From the NCBI RefSeq assembly GCF_014644455.1, contig NZ_BMKS01000017.1, positions 1 through 64,000 of the forward strand: 64,000 nucleotides of DNA. The letters are read 5' to 3'. Numbering within the stretch: the stretch's first letter is position 1; each line of letters begins with the position of its first letter. Position numbers and translations under genes: made by a program. Below are positions 29,784-39,369 of the stretch, one piece after another. This DNA comes from Caldovatus sediminis (GTDB lineage Bacteria; Pseudomonadota; Alphaproteobacteria; Acetobacterales; Acetobacteraceae). The notes beneath the pieces were generated by a model. The model had not been told where the DNA came from. It ran no database searches and saw only the letters and a program-made list of their open reading frames with translations.

Positions 29784-31418
29784 TTGCCCGACTCCCACTT
29801 CGCCGCCGACGCCACCCAGACACAGGGCGCCGCCCCGCCGCCCCCCGCCCCGTCCGGCGCGACGGGCCGGCGCGGCGCAGACCCGGCCGCCGACCCCGCA
29901 TCCGCCGACCCCGCCCCGGCGACCGGCGACGCCGCCCTGCTCTTCGGCGCCGGGGACGACCAGCCGCCGCTCTGGCTCTGGCTCTCCATCGAGCCCGAGG
30001 AGGTGACGGCGCTCGAGCGCGCGCTGCTCGCCCACATCCGCTCGCCGCTCTTCCCCGCCCGCTTCGGCGAGCGCATCGCGGGGCCGGGCGACGACGCCGG
30101 CCTGCTCGACTTCGCCCGCCGCTTCGCTCCCGTCGCGCCGCGATTCGCGCACGGGCCGGACCTGGTCCTCGCCGCGCTGCGCGTGGTCGCCGAGCGCGGC
30201 GCCAGCCTCGCGACCGCCCGCGCCGCCGCGCTCGCCTGCGTCGAGGCGCTGCTGCTGCGCCTGCACGGCCAGGCCCGGGCCCTGGCGGGCGAGGGCGCCC
30301 AGGACGCGGAGCCGCGGCTGCGCCGCTTCGTCCTCGCCGCCCGCCTCGCCGCCGATCTCTGGGTGCGCTTCGTCCCTCCCGTGGAGAGCGGCCAGCCGCT
30401 GGCCGAGCGGCTGGCCCAGGCCGTCGGCATCGCCCTGGCCGGTCGCGGCGCGGCGGGAGCCGGCGCGCCAGGGGCCGAGGCCTCGGGACCGGCCACGGCG
30501 GCTGCCGAGCGCGCGGCGGAGGCGGGGCCGGACCCCGCAGGCGTCACCGTCCTCCAGCCCTTCGAGCCGCCCAACGACCGGGCGGAGTGGGACGCCTACC
30601 GTCCGCTCCAGGCGCCGCTGCCGCTGCGCCGGGTGCCGCGCGACGCCGCGGCCCGCCTCGCCGCGCTGGCGGAGAGCGCGCCCGGCTTCGCCGCGCCGCT
30701 CGCCGAGATCCGCCGCGCCCTCGCGCTCGCCGCCCATGCCGGGCGCGCGGCGCCGCGGCTGCGCCCGATCCTGCTCGTCGGCCCGCCTGGCGTCGGCAAG
30801 ACCTGGTTCGCGCGGCGCGTGGCGCAGGCGCTTGATCTGCCCTTCTCCGCGCTCAACCTCGGCGGGGCCACCGACAACCGCAGCCTCGCCGGCACCGCGC
30901 GCGGCTGGTCCGGCGCCACCCCCGCCTGGCCGATCGCCGAGATCGCCCGGCTCGGCGCGCCCAACCCGGTCTTCTTCCTCGACGAGGTGGAGAAGGCCGG
31001 CGGCTCGCGCGACAGCAACGGCCGCGCCCACGACACGCTGCTCGCCATGGTCGAGCCCGAGAGCGCCGGCGCCTGGTTCGACGAGTGCCTGCGCACCACG
31101 GCCGACCTGCGCCACGTGCTGTGGATCCTGGCGGCGAACGAGACGCGCGGCATCCCGGCGCCGCTGCTCTCGCGCCTCTCCGTCCACCGGATCGAGCCGC
31201 CGCCGGCCAGCGCCTTCGCGGCGACGCTCGAGGGGCTGCGCGGCGCGGTGGCGGAGGACCTCGGCTGCGCCCCCGCCGACCTGCCCGAACTCGAGCCGGA
31301 GACCTTGGCAGCGCTCCGCCGGAGCTTCGCGGGGCACCGCAATCTCCGCCGCCTGCGCACGCAGCTCGAGGAGTGCCTCGGCCTCGCCGCCGAGGCGGCG
31401 CTCGCCGCCGCGCACTGA
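29784..31418 (+). CDS. Lon-like AAA+ ATPase without protease domain
   Basis: The 544-residue protein has a Pro/Ala-rich start, a helical middle region and an AAA+ domain. Walker A GPPGVGKTWFA is near residue 333 and Walker B FFLDEVEKAG near residue 396, followed by WILAANETRGIP (sensor 1) and LSRLSVHRIEPP. This core resembles Lon AAA modules, where the substrate loop carries RSLAGTARGW, but there is no serine-lysine protease domain. It may be a chaperone-like remodeller. I favour TTG 29784 because AAGGGGGG precedes it; GTG 29742 is in frame but has no site. The short region 29705-29750 is AT-rich and probably holds the promoter. Confidence 0.78.
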   Translation: MPDSHFAADATQTQGAAPPPPAPSGATGRRGADPAADPASADPAPATGDAALLFGAGDDQPPLWLWLSIEPEEVTALERALLAHIRSPLFPARFGERIAGPGDDAGLLDFARRFAPVAPRFAHGPDLVLAALRVVAERGASLATARAAALACVEALLLRLHGQARALAGEGAQDAEPRLRRFVLAARLAADLWVRFVPPVESGQPLAERLAQAVGIALAGRGAAGAGAPGAEASGPATAAAERAAEAGPDPAGVTVLQPFEPPNDRAEWDAYRPLQAPLPLRRVPRDAAARLAALAESAPGFAAPLAEIRRALALAAHAGRAAPRLRPILLVGPPGVGKTWFARRVAQALDLPFSALNLGGATDNRSLAGTARGWSGATPAWPIAEIARLGAPNPVFFLDEVEKAGGSRDSNGRAHDTLLAMVEPESAGAWFDECLRTTADLRHVLWILAANETRGIPAPLLSRLSVHRIEPPPASAFAATLEGLRGAVAEDLGCAPADLPELEPETLAALRRSFAGHRNLRRLRTQLEECLGLAAEAALAAAH

Positions 31419-31619
31419 CCGGCGCCGGTCGCGGCGGCGGCGTGCCCGACCCCTTCCTCGAGGGCGGGACGGTGCGCGCGGGCGCGATGCGGCGCGGCTC
31501 CATGGGTCCGGTCCAGGCGGAGGGGGGCGCCATGCGGGACGTTTGGCCTGCCCGCACGCCGGGATGGAGAATCCGACCGGCCCGCGCCGGCCAGCACGGG
31601 CGAAGGTCGGGAGGGAACG

Positions 31620-32736
31620 ATGCGAATCCGGATCGCCGCCCTCGTGGCGGCACTCTGGCTGGCGCCCGCACCCGCGCCCGCGCAACCCTACGAGGTCTGG
31701 GCCCTCGACCAGGGCACCTCGACGCTCCACGTCTTCAACGACCGGCTCGAGGAAGTGGCGAAGCTCGACATGAGCGGCCACGGCGTGCGCGTGCCGCACA
31801 TGATCGACTTCACGCCCGACGGCGCCTACGCGCTGATCGCGGCGACCGCCTCCGGCAACGTCGCGGTGGTCCGCGCCGCCGACCGCCAGGTGGTGGCCGT
31901 GCTGCAGACCGGCCCGGCGAGCCACGCGGCCACCGTGCGGCCGGACGGGCGCCAGGCGATCGTCGCGGTGATCGGCAGTCCACAGGTCGAGCGTGATGGC
32001 AAGCTCGTCGAGATCCTGATCGACCCGCACGCCGGCCGGTTCGAGATCGGGCGCAGCCTCGTCGTCGCGGACGCCCCCCCTGTTCCGGGAGAAGGCCGAC
32101 CGGTTCCGGGACATCGGCGCGGTGTGCCAGCAGTACGCGGCGGACGGCCGCCGTGCGTACGTTACGCTCGGGCCCGCTCTCGCCAATGGCGGCCTCGTCG
32201 TGCTCGACACCGAGACCTTCCGGCTCGTCGCCGCCTATCCGCCGGACGAGCTGCGGGTGAACTGCGGCACGGTGCTGACGCGCGACGGCCGCCACATGCT
32301 CGTCAACGGAGGCGACCACGGCGTCGGCGTGTGGTACGCGATCGACACCGCCACGCGGGAGGTCGTGCACCGGGGCGAGAGCCGCGGCGAGGATGCCCAC
32401 GGCGCCTGGGCCACGCCCGACGGGCGGGAGATCTGGATGGTGAACCGGGTGACCTCCAACGCCATCGTCATCGACCCGCGGACCTTCCGGATCGTCGCGG
32501 AGATCCCGAATGTCGGGCAGACTCCCGACATCGTCGCGATCTCGCCCGATTCGCGCTTCGCCTTCATCACGACGCGCGGCCCGAACCCGGTCTCGATGCC
32601 GCACATCGCGCGGGGCACCACGCCGGGATTCACCGTGGTCTCGATCCCGGAGCGGCGGGTCCTCCGCCACATCCAGCCCGCCCCCGGCAACGAGCGGAGC
32701 GACTTCCACGGGATCGGCGTTCGGGTGGTGCGATGA
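31620..32736 (+). pseudogene. Secreted YncE-like beta-propeller protein, frameshifted at a C7 tract
   Basis: ATG 31620 gives a signal peptide ([16 protein letters not shown]) and propeller repeats such as [31 protein letters not shown] and [14 protein letters not shown]. The frame breaks at seven Cs (32074-32080). With six Cs it would read [33 protein letters not shown] and run in frame to TGA 32736, giving about 371 residues. The second part keeps [17 protein letters not shown] and [10 protein letters not shown] blades. Such propellers accompany quinoprotein, metal or sulfur genes; here the next gene is a YeeE fragment. A sequencing slip, true mutation or slippage-controlled expression would look the same. 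Confidence 0.75.
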
Positions 32737-33100
32737 CGATCGAGGGCTTCACGCCGGCGAGCGCGCTCCTCGGGGGCGCGCTCATCGGCCTCGCGGCGGC
32801 CGTGCTCCATGCCGCGACCGGCCGGATCGCCGGGATCAGCGGCATCGCCGGCGGCCTCCTGCGGCCCGGTGCCCTCCGGGGACGGGGGGCCGATGCCGCC
32901 TGGCGGCTGCTCTTCCTCGCCGGGCTCGTGCTCGGCGCCGGCCTTGCGGCGCTGCTCGGGGGCAGGCCGACGCTGCGCATCGAGGCGTCCTGGCCGCTCC
33001 TCGCGCTGGGTGGGCTGCTGGTCGGCTTCGGGACGCAGCTCGGCCGCGGCTGCACCAGCGGGCACGGCGTCTGCGGCATCGCCCGCCTCTCCGCCCCCGG
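32733..33100 (+). pseudogene. YeeE/YedE family transporter, 3'-truncated
   Basis: ATG 32733 overlaps the propeller stop and gives about 120 residues of a YeeE/YedE protein: [47 protein letters not shown], and [23 protein letters not shown], the signature Cys motif of these thiosulfate or sulfur-compound channels. After [10 protein letters not shown] the sequence loses all similarity where a last membrane helix is expected, and the frame has no stop before running antisense through the ATP synthase genes. So the 3' end was deleted, with the break near 33100, about 180 bases from the end of atpF. Confidence 0.7.
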
Positions 33101-33278
33101 ACGCCGGCGCCGCCACCCGCGGCCCGGCTACGCTGTAGGGGGCGCGCCGGCAGCGCCCGGCGTGTCTCCCGAGCGAGCCCTGTCCGCGTCCCGGGATGCG
33201 GCGACGGCACGCGCCGGCACGCCGACGGGGCGGGACCCGCGCGTCCCCCGCGCTTGGCGTCTGGCCGACGCGGCGGCG

Positions 33279-33788
33279 TCAGGCTGCGCGCAGCGCCCGC
33301 GGCAGGTCGTTGATGGCGCGGTCCACGAGCGCCGCGTCGGCCTGGGCGTCGAGGCGCTCGGCGATGACGGCGCGCGCGGCGGCGGTGGCCACCTCGGCCG
33401 CCGTGTTGCGCACCTCGGCGAGCGCGCTGGCCTCGGCGGCGGCGATGCGGTCCATCGCCATGCGCTCGCGGCGCTTCGCCGCGGCCTCGGCCTCGGCGGC
33501 GATCTGCTCCGCGATGCGGTGGGCCTCGGCCTGGGCGCGGGCGAGCAGGGCCTCGGCTTCCGCCTGCGCGGCGCGGCGGTCGGCCTCGGCCTGGCGGCGC
33601 ATCGCCTCGGCCTCCTCGCGCAGCCGCGCGGCCTCTTCCAGCTCCTCGCGCACCCGTTGGGCGCGGCCGTCGAGCATGGCGGTTACCCGTCGCCACGCCA
33701 GGCGGCCCACCAGCGCGATGAACAACACGAAGCTCGCCGCGACCCAGAATTTGGGGTCGAGCCAGAAGTGCTCGTATGTGTGCGGCAT
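33279..33788 (-). CDS. atpF: F0F1 ATP synthase subunit b
   Basis: The 169-residue subunit has one N-terminal membrane helix ([19 protein letters not shown]) and a long charged Ala/Glu/Arg helix that forms the peripheral stalk with b-prime. It ends with [24 protein letters not shown], as usual for this subunit in alphaproteobacteria. It is the last gene of the F0 operon, 4 bases after b-prime. Confidence 0.93.
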   Translation of the reverse strand: MPHTYEHFWLDPKFWVAASFVLFIALVGRLAWRRVTAMLDGRAQRVREELEEAARLREEAEAMRRQAEADRRAAQAEAEALLARAQAEAHRIAEQIAAEAEAAAKRRERMAMDRIAAAEASALAEVRNTAAEVATAAARAVIAERLDAQADAALVDRAINDLPRALRAA

Positions 33789-33792
33789 CGGC

Positions 33793-34392
33793 TTAGGCCT
33801 CCTGGCGGCGCGTGGCGAGCTCGCGGCCCACCGCCGCCTCCACCGCGTCCCGGTCGGCGCGGCCGATCAGGCGGGCGACCAGCGCCTCGGCGGTGTCGGT
33901 CGCGACCTGGCGCAGCGCGCCCATCGCGGCGTCGCGCGCCGCGGCGATGCGCGCCTCGGCCGCCGCGATCTGCTCGGCGAGGCGGGCGTTCAGCGCCTCG
34001 GCGCGCCGGTGCGCCTCTTCCTGCGCCTCCTGCAGCGCGCTGGCGACCGCGGCCTGGGCTTCCGTTCGTGCCCGCAGCGTCGCCTCGCGGTGCGCGGCGG
34101 CGGCGGCGTCCGCCTCGGCCTTGGCGGCGCGGGCGGCCTCGAGGTCGGCGGCGATGCGTCGCCGCCGCTCCTCCAGGATCTCGCCGACGCGCGGCAGCGC
34201 GTAGTTGGCCATCACGAAGTAGAGCAGCCCGAAGATCAGCAGCAGCCAGACGATCTGCGCGATCATCAGCGGATTGCCGAAGTCGAGCTGCGGCATGCCG
34301 CCCGACTGCGGCTCGGCGGCGAGCGCCGCCGTCCCGGGCGCGCCGAGCAGGCACGCCGGAACCGCCGCCGCGAGCCGGATCCACCGGGTCAT
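33793..34392 (-). CDS. atpG: F0F1 ATP synthase subunit b-prime
   Basis: The 199-residue b-prime subunit begins with a hydrophobic leader ([22 protein letters not shown]) and [31 protein letters not shown], the membrane helix followed by [22 protein letters not shown], a hallmark of b/b' subunits. The rest is a long helix. Two different b subunits are found in alphaproteobacteria, cyanobacteria and plastids; here they form a heterodimeric stalk. Confidence 0.92.
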   Translation of the reverse strand: MTRWIRLAAAVPACLLGAPGTAALAAEPQSGGMPQLDFGNPLMIAQIVWLLLIFGLLYFVMANYALPRVGEILEERRRRIAADLEAARAAKAEADAAAAAHREATLRARTEAQAAVASALQEAQEEAHRRAEALNARLAEQIAAAEARIAAARDAAMGALRQVATDTAEALVARLIGRADRDAVEAAVGRELATRRQEA

Positions 34393-34442
34393 CCCGGAAG
34401 CCCTCCGTTCGGGGAAGGGAAAGGGGGGTGGGGTCGCGCCGT

Positions 34443-34667
34443 TCAGGTGAACAGGATGAGGAAGGCGATGAGCAGCGCGAACAGCGCCACCGCCTCGGTC
34501 AGCGCGAAGCCCAGGATTCCGATCGGGAAGACGGCATCGCGGGCGCCCGGGTTGCGGGCCACGCTGTTCACCAGGGCGGAGAAGATGTTGCCGATGCCGA
34601 TGCCGACGCCCGCCAGGGCGATGACGGCGAGGCCGGCCCCGAGGGCCTTCGCGGCGAGAACGTCCAT
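34443..34667 (-). CDS. atpE: F0F1 ATP synthase subunit c
   Basis: A 74-residue hairpin of two membrane helices joined by a polar loop ([12 protein letters not shown]). The second helix [21 protein letters not shown] carries the proton-binding Glu (TEAVALF), and the first has the glycine-rich [13 protein letters not shown] packing motif. There is no extra Gln/Ser-Thr pattern of sodium-type rings, so it is proton-driven. It forms the rotor ring. The gap of 50 bases to b-prime may hold an attenuating signal, but none is obvious. Confidence 0.96.
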   Translation of the reverse strand: MDVLAAKALGAGLAVIALAGVGIGIGNIFSALVNSVARNPGARDAVFPIGILGFALTEAVALFALLIAFLILFT

Positions 34668-34731
34668 GGAGACAGGTCCTTCCCTTGTCCTGTGGGTGGG
34701 GGTGGTCAGGCCGGCGCGGCGCGCCCGCTGC

Positions 34732-35487
34732 CTAGTGCAGGTGCACCGCGTCGTGCAGGTAGATGCTGGTCAGGATCGCGAACACGTAGGCCTGGAGGAA
34801 GGCCACGAGGAACTCGAAGCCGACCAGCGCGACGTTGATCGCGAGCGGCGCCGCGGCGCCGAGGAAGCCGAGGAAGCCCGCCGTCCCGAGCATCACCACG
34901 AAGGAGGCGAACACCTTCAGCATCACGTGCCCGGCGACCATGTTGGCGAACAGGCGCACCGAGAGGCTGATCGGGCGCGAGAGGTAGGAGATGATCTCGA
35001 TCGGCACGACCAGGACGGCGAGCGCGGGGCTCAGCCCCTCCGGCTTGAAGTAGCCGAACCAGCGCCAGCCGTGGATCGCGATGCCCACCGCCGTGATCAG
35101 CACGAAGACGATCGCGGCGAGGGTGAAGGTGACGGCGATGTGGCTGGTGAAGGTGAAGGCGTAGGGCAGCAGGCCGAGCAGGTTGCCGAACAGGATGAAC
35201 ATGAACAGCGAGAACAGGAACGGGAAGAACCGCCGCCCCTCCTCGCCGATCTGTCCCACCGCCATGTCGTGCACGAACTCGTAGGCCGATTCCGCCAGCG
35301 CCTGCAGGCGGCCCGGGATGACCGCGCGGCCCGCCGTGCCCCACATCATGAGGGCGGTGATCAGCCCGACCGCGAGCAGCATGTGCGCGTTGGACTGGGT
35401 GAAGCCGACCGACGCCCCGACCACGCCCAGCACCGGCGTCAGCTCGAACTGGCTCAGCGCGTCGATCGCATTTCCCTCGGCGGCCAA
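34732..35487 (-). CDS. atpB: F0F1 ATP synthase subunit a
   Basis: The 251-residue subunit has the conserved proton-channel helices: [21 protein letters not shown] with the essential Arg, and [21 protein letters not shown] near the C-terminus. [12 protein letters not shown]-type openings and [18 protein letters not shown] are typical of alphaproteobacteria. It couples proton flow to rotation of the c ring. It lies between atpI and atpE. Confidence 0.96.
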   Translation of the reverse strand: MAAEGNAIDALSQFELTPVLGVVGASVGFTQSNAHMLLAVGLITALMMWGTAGRAVIPGRLQALAESAYEFVHDMAVGQIGEEGRRFFPFLFSLFMFILFGNLLGLLPYAFTFTSHIAVTFTLAAIVFVLITAVGIAIHGWRWFGYFKPEGLSPALAVLVVPIEIISYLSRPISLSVRLFANMVAGHVMLKVFASFVVMLGTAGFLGFLGAAAPLAINVALVGFEFLVAFLQAYVFAILTSIYLHDAVHLH

Positions 35488-35545
35488 GGCGGCATCCCCC
35501 GTGCGAAGGCGGCCGGGCGCGGGTCCCGGCGCGGAATTCCCGTGT

Positions 35546-35836
35546 TCAGCGCGGGCCGCGGCGGGGCATGAAGACGCGATAGACGTTCAGCACCCCGGCG
35601 GCCGCCCCCAGCACGACGAACAGCAGGAGGAGCCACGGGCCGGTGCCGAGCCAGCGATCGAGCGCCCAGCCGATCGCGAGTCCCACCACCAGGGCCGAGA
35701 CCAGCTCGACCCCGACCCGGAAGCCGATCCCCCAGGCGCCGCCGGGAAGCCCGCCGCGCTCCTTCGGGGCGGCGTCCAGGCCCTGACGGGCCCGGGCTTC
35801 CTGCAGGCGCCGATCGAAGTCGTCCCGGTCTGCCAC
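35546..35836 (-). CDS. atpI: ATP synthase protein I
   Basis: The 96-residue protein has a charged N-terminus (DDFDRRLQEARARQG), then two hydrophobic helices (FRVGVELVSALVVGLAIGWALDRWLGTGPW and LLLLFVVLGAAAGVLNVYR). AtpI assists c-ring assembly. It is the first gene of the cluster atpI-atpB-atpE-b'-b. The F1 genes are not in the window, in keeping with the split ATP synthase loci of Rhodospirillales. Confidence 0.9.
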   Translation of the reverse strand: MADRDDFDRRLQEARARQGLDAAPKERGGLPGGAWGIGFRVGVELVSALVVGLAIGWALDRWLGTGPWLLLLFVVLGAAAGVLNVYRVFMPRRGPR

Positions 35837-35905
35837 GCGCGTGCTCCTCCCGCCGGTCCCCCGGGCCGGAAGGCGTGCGGCTCCTACGGCCTCGCCCCCG
35901 GGGTG

Positions 35906-36645
35906 TCAAGGCGATGCGGGCTTCGGGCGCGCATCGCGCCGCGCGCCATCGCCTTCCGCGCCGCGCGCCGGGGCGGCCGCGAAGCCGCCCCACTGCCGCT
36001 CCCACGGGCGCGCGTGGGCGCCGCCGCGGGCGAGGAGCCCCGCGTGCGTGCCCCGCCTGGCGATGCGGCCCTCCTCCGGCACCGCCGGGCGGTCCATGCG
36101 CGCGACGGGGGAGAGGCGGTGCACGATCGCGATCACCGTCTTGCCGGCCATGAGGTCCGCGCGGTGCTCCTGGATCGCCGCCTCCACCCCCGAATCGAGC
36201 GCGCTGGTCGCCGCGTCCAGCACCGGGATCGGGGCGTCCTCGCGCAGCCAGCGCGCAATCGCGATCCACCGCCGCTGCAGCGGACGTTCGGGGATCGCGC
36301 GGTGCAGCAGAACCGTGTTCTGGATCGCGCCCCCGATCGCGGCGCGATCCCTGGGTCATCACGGCGATGTCCCGCCTTCCGGGCCGAAGAAGCGACGACC
36401 CGGCCGTTGAAGACCGCGATGACCAGGGCGGGCGGCGCGACCGCGAGGCCGGCGACGAACAGCGCCGCGAACAGCCCGCGCGCCTCACGCGCGAAGTGCC
36501 GGCAGGAGCCGGGCAGCGAACGCGGCGGCGGCCCGGCCGGCACCGGCGCGCCGGGCAGGCGCGAGGCGTGCGCCCCCCGGCCGCGCCACCGGCTCCATCC
36601 GGCGTTCGAAGAGGCGGAAGGGCACGGGGGCGGGGAAGGCGCTTC
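35906..36645 (-). pseudogene. MsbA-like ABC exporter, remnant with most of the gene deleted
   Basis: Pieces in several frames read as one exporter of the fused membrane-ATPase type. PFRLFERRMEPVARP near 36630 is the start and RGLFAALFVAGLAVAP near 36490-36430 is the first membrane helix. Then most of the membrane domain and Walker A are missing. TVLLHRAIPERP, RRWIAIARWL (a worn signature region), IPVLDAATSALDSGVEAAIQEH and AIVHRLSPVARMDR follow. The Walker B Glu is Ala. An intact protein would have about 600 residues; under 250 remain. It separates the F0 operon from mgtC, and its end is TGA at 35906-35908. Confidence 0.78.
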
Positions 36646-36790
36646 CGGCCGCGGCGTCAACGCCCGGACCGTGATGATGCCGCGGGTCCGGCGGTGCCCG
36701 CCCACCCGAATGCCGCCACGCCCCCGTTGTGCCCCGTTGTGCGGCCGGGGAGGCGGGCCGCATCGTTCCGCCCCGGGCTGGGAGGGCGCG

Positions 36791-37528
36791 ATGGCGATCG
36801 GCCTTGGCGAGAGCGCGGTGAACCTGCTGGCGGCGGCCGGGCTCGGCGCCGCGATCGGCGTCGAGCGGCAATGGCGCCAGCGCCTCGCGGGGCTGCGCAC
36901 CAACGCCCTCGTCGCGCTCGGCGCGGCCGGCTTCGTCGTCTCCTCGCAGCTCGTGCCGGGGGAGGTGAGCCCGACCCGCGTCGCGGCGCAGATCGTCTCC
37001 GGCATCGGCTTCCTCGGCGCCGGCGTGATCTTCCGGGAGGGCGCCGACGTGAAGGGGCTGAACACCGCGGCGACGCTGTGGTGCGCGGCGGGCGTCGGCA
37101 TGCTCGCGGGCTTCGGCGCGCTGCTGCACGCCTCGCTGCTCGCCGCCCTCGTGCTCGCGGTGCACCTGCTGCTCCGTCCGCTGGTGCGGGCGCTGAAGCG
37201 GCGCATCGCGCCGGCCGCCTCGCGGCGGGACGAGGCGGCGGAGGCGGAGCAGCGCTACGCCGTCTCCATCGTCTGCCGCGCGGCCGAGGCGGCGCGGGTG
37301 CGCGCGGCCCTGGTGCAGGACGTCGCCGCCTCCGCCGCCCCCGCCCTCCGCCTGACGCGGCTCGAGAGCGCTGTGATCCGCGACACCAACAGCGTCGAGG
37401 TCCAGGCCGGCCTCGCCGCGCCGGCGCGCGCCGATGCGGCGCTGGAGCGCGTCGTCGGGCGCCTCGGCCTCGATCCCGGGGTGACCGCGGTGCGCTGGCG
37501 GGCGGAGGCGGAGACGGCGACGGACTGA
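36791..37528 (+). CDS. MgtC/SapB family membrane protein
   Basis: The 245-residue protein has the MgtC N-terminal domain with four to five helices: LLAAAGLGAAIGVERQWRQRLAGLRTNALVALGAAGF, VSPTRVAAQIVSGIGFLGAGVI and EGADVKGLNTAATLWCAAGVGML. A C-terminal cytosolic ACT-like domain of about 90 residues follows. MgtC proteins affect magnesium adaptation and, in pathogens, modulate ATP synthase; the proximity to the F0 genes is notable but separated by a pseudogene. ATG 36791 has GGAGG five bases upstream. Confidence 0.9.
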   Translation: MAIGLGESAVNLLAAAGLGAAIGVERQWRQRLAGLRTNALVALGAAGFVVSSQLVPGEVSPTRVAAQIVSGIGFLGAGVIFREGADVKGLNTAATLWCAAGVGMLAGFGALLHASLLAALVLAVHLLLRPLVRALKRRIAPAASRRDEAAEAEQRYAVSIVCRAAEAARVRAALVQDVAASAAPALRLTRLESAVIRDTNSVEVQAGLAAPARADAALERVVGRLGLDPGVTAVRWRAEAETATD

Positions 37529-37557
37529 ACGATCCTGGGCAACGAGCGGCGCCTCTT

Positions 37558-37582
37558 GTGCAATTGGCGCGTGCAATTGGCG
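37558..37582. repeat. Two 12-bp direct repeats, period 13, upstream of the methyltransferase gene
   Basis: GTGCAATTGGCG occurs at 37558-37569 and again at 37571-37582, separated by one base. Each copy contains the palindrome CAATTG. It lies about 180-240 bases before the candidate starts of the methyltransferase gene, at the edge of the lower-GC island. It could be a tandem operator for the two-gene module or a scar of insertion. The rest of 37529-37764 shows nothing else. Confidence 0.5.
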
Positions 37583-37764
37583 TGGCTGATTGCGTCGAGG
37601 CGGGCAGACCAGGAGGGTGGCCAGGCGCCACCAGCCGCGCCTCGGCTCCGGGCACCATAGGGGCGGGACGCGAAAACCGTCCGGAAAGGCCGCTGCCCGC
37701 GGTCTCCGCGCGGCTGCGCATCCGAACTTGAGTTGCCGGCGGACGCCGGGCAGCCTTCCAGGCG

Positions 37765-39369
37765 ATGCGCCATCATTCGGCCGATTCGCGGGACTCCGAC
37801 ATGGCCATGCGGGCCCAGGACTGCAGCCGCTCTCCGACGGACCCCGTGCCATTGTCCACATCCCGCCTGCCAAGTGTCTCCGCGGGAGCACAAGCGCGCT
37901 CCGTGCCGCTTGTCCGAACGGACGCGAAGGAGGCCGGCGCGTACTTCACCCCGCCGGCCGTCGTGGAGACGTTGATCCGCTGGGCGGTGCGGTCGCCTGG
38001 CGACCGGCTCCTCGATCCGTCCTGTGGAGATGGCCGGTTCCTCGCGCAGCACGGCAACAGCGTCGGGGTCGAGCCGCATGCAGCAACCGTTCAGGCGGCG
38101 CTGGCAAGCGCTCCGGGCGCCGTGGTCCATCACGAGGACTTCTTCAGTTGGGCGGCGCGGACCGCGGACCGGTTCGACTGCGCCGCCGGCAATCCTCCGT
38201 TCATCCGCTACCAGCGTTTCAAGGGCTCCGTCCGATCCGGCGCCTTGGCGCTCTGCGCCCGCCTGGGCGCTACATTCTCTGGTCTGAGCTCCTCCTGGGC
38301 CCCATTCCTGGTCGCCACGGCCGGGCTGCTGAAGCCGGGTGGTCGCCTCGCCTTTGTGGTGCCGGCTGAAATCGGCCATGCGCCCTACAGCGCTCCGCTC
38401 ATTGAGTACCTGGTCCGGCGATTCGACCGCGTGCAGATCGTCGCCTTCCGCGAGAAGCTCTTTCCCGATCTCAGCGAGGATTGCTGGCTCCTGTACGCCG
38501 ATGGCTTCGGCGGCAGCACATCGGAGATCCGCTTTACCGCCTTGCCGCGATTCCGCCCCATGTCCACCCCGCCGCGGCAATTCGTCCGCGTGCCTGTGGA
38601 CGAGTGGCGCGGCATCTGGCAGCGGAGGCTCCGCCCCTTCGTGCTCGCGGACGCCGCCCGCGCGCTCTACCGCAGGGCCAGCGCCGCCTCGTGGGCGCGC
38701 CGCCTGGGCGACATTGCCGCGGTCGGCATCGGCTACGTCACGGGCGACAACGCATTCTTCCACCTTCGCCCGTCCGACGCCGAGCGGTGGCGAATCCCCG
38801 CGGAATTCCTGCTCCCGTCGGTGCGGACCGCACGGGCTCTCCCCGCGGACGCTCTTGATGAGGACACCGTGGACCGATGGCGCGCCGCGGACGAGCCGAT
38901 CCTGCTGCTCCGTCTCCCGAAGACCCGCGACCTGCCTGCCGCCGTGCATCGCTACCTCGAAAGCGAAGCAGGCCGCCGGGCCCGCGAGGCGTACAAGTGC
39001 CGGACGCGGGATCCCTGGTTCAGCGTTCCCGATGTGCAGGTTCCAGACCTGTTCCTCAGCTACATGTCCGGCGTCCAGCCGAACCTGGTCGCCAATCTGG
39101 CGCGCTGCACCTGCACGAACGCGGTGCACAGCGTCCGCCTGAAGAACGGCATGACCGCCGCGGGATTGCTGGCCCTTTGGGACCAACCGCTCGTAAGGCT
39201 CAGCTGCGAGATCGAGGGCCATCCGCTCGGCGGCGGAATGCTCAAGCTCGAGCCCGGCGAGGCGGCGCGCGTGATCGTGCCTGACCCCCACCAGGCGGCG
39301 AGCCTGGATGCCGAGGTGATCGAGGAGGCGGTCAGGACCATGCGCGCCTGGCGGCACTATGACGACTGA
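37765..39369 (+). CDS. Gamma-class N6-adenine DNA methyltransferase (M.TaqI/Eco57I-like)
   Basis: The 534-residue frame contains, in order, motif X (KEAGAYFTPPAVVETLI, near residue 52), motif I LLDPSCGDGRFL near residue 84, motif II VGVEPHA, and the catalytic motif IV NPPF at residues 143-146 in AAGNPPFIRYQRF. A long C-terminal target-recognition region follows. The X-I-IV-TRD order is that of gamma-class adenine methylases. The start is uncertain: ATG 37765 or ATG 37801, and the first 45 residues are not conserved. It overlaps the next gene by 11 bases. GC content and codon use are lower than in flanking genes, suggesting horizontal transfer. It probably protects DNA against its partner. Confidence 0.88.
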   Translation: MRHHSADSRDSDMAMRAQDCSRSPTDPVPLSTSRLPSVSAGAQARSVPLVRTDAKEAGAYFTPPAVVETLIRWAVRSPGDRLLDPSCGDGRFLAQHGNSVGVEPHAATVQAALASAPGAVVHHEDFFSWAARTADRFDCAAGNPPFIRYQRFKGSVRSGALALCARLGATFSGLSSSWAPFLVATAGLLKPGGRLAFVVPAEIGHAPYSAPLIEYLVRRFDRVQIVAFREKLFPDLSEDCWLLYADGFGGSTSEIRFTALPRFRPMSTPPRQFVRVPVDEWRGIWQRRLRPFVLADAARALYRRASAASWARRLGDIAAVGIGYVTGDNAFFHLRPSDAERWRIPAEFLLPSVRTARALPADALDEDTVDRWRAADEPILLLRLPKTRDLPAAVHRYLESEAGRRAREAYKCRTRDPWFSVPDVQVPDLFLSYMSGVQPNLVANLARCTCTNAVHSVRLKNGMTAAGLLALWDQPLVRLSCEIEGHPLGGGMLKLEPGEAARVIVPDPHQAASLDAEVIEEAVRTMRAWRHYDD

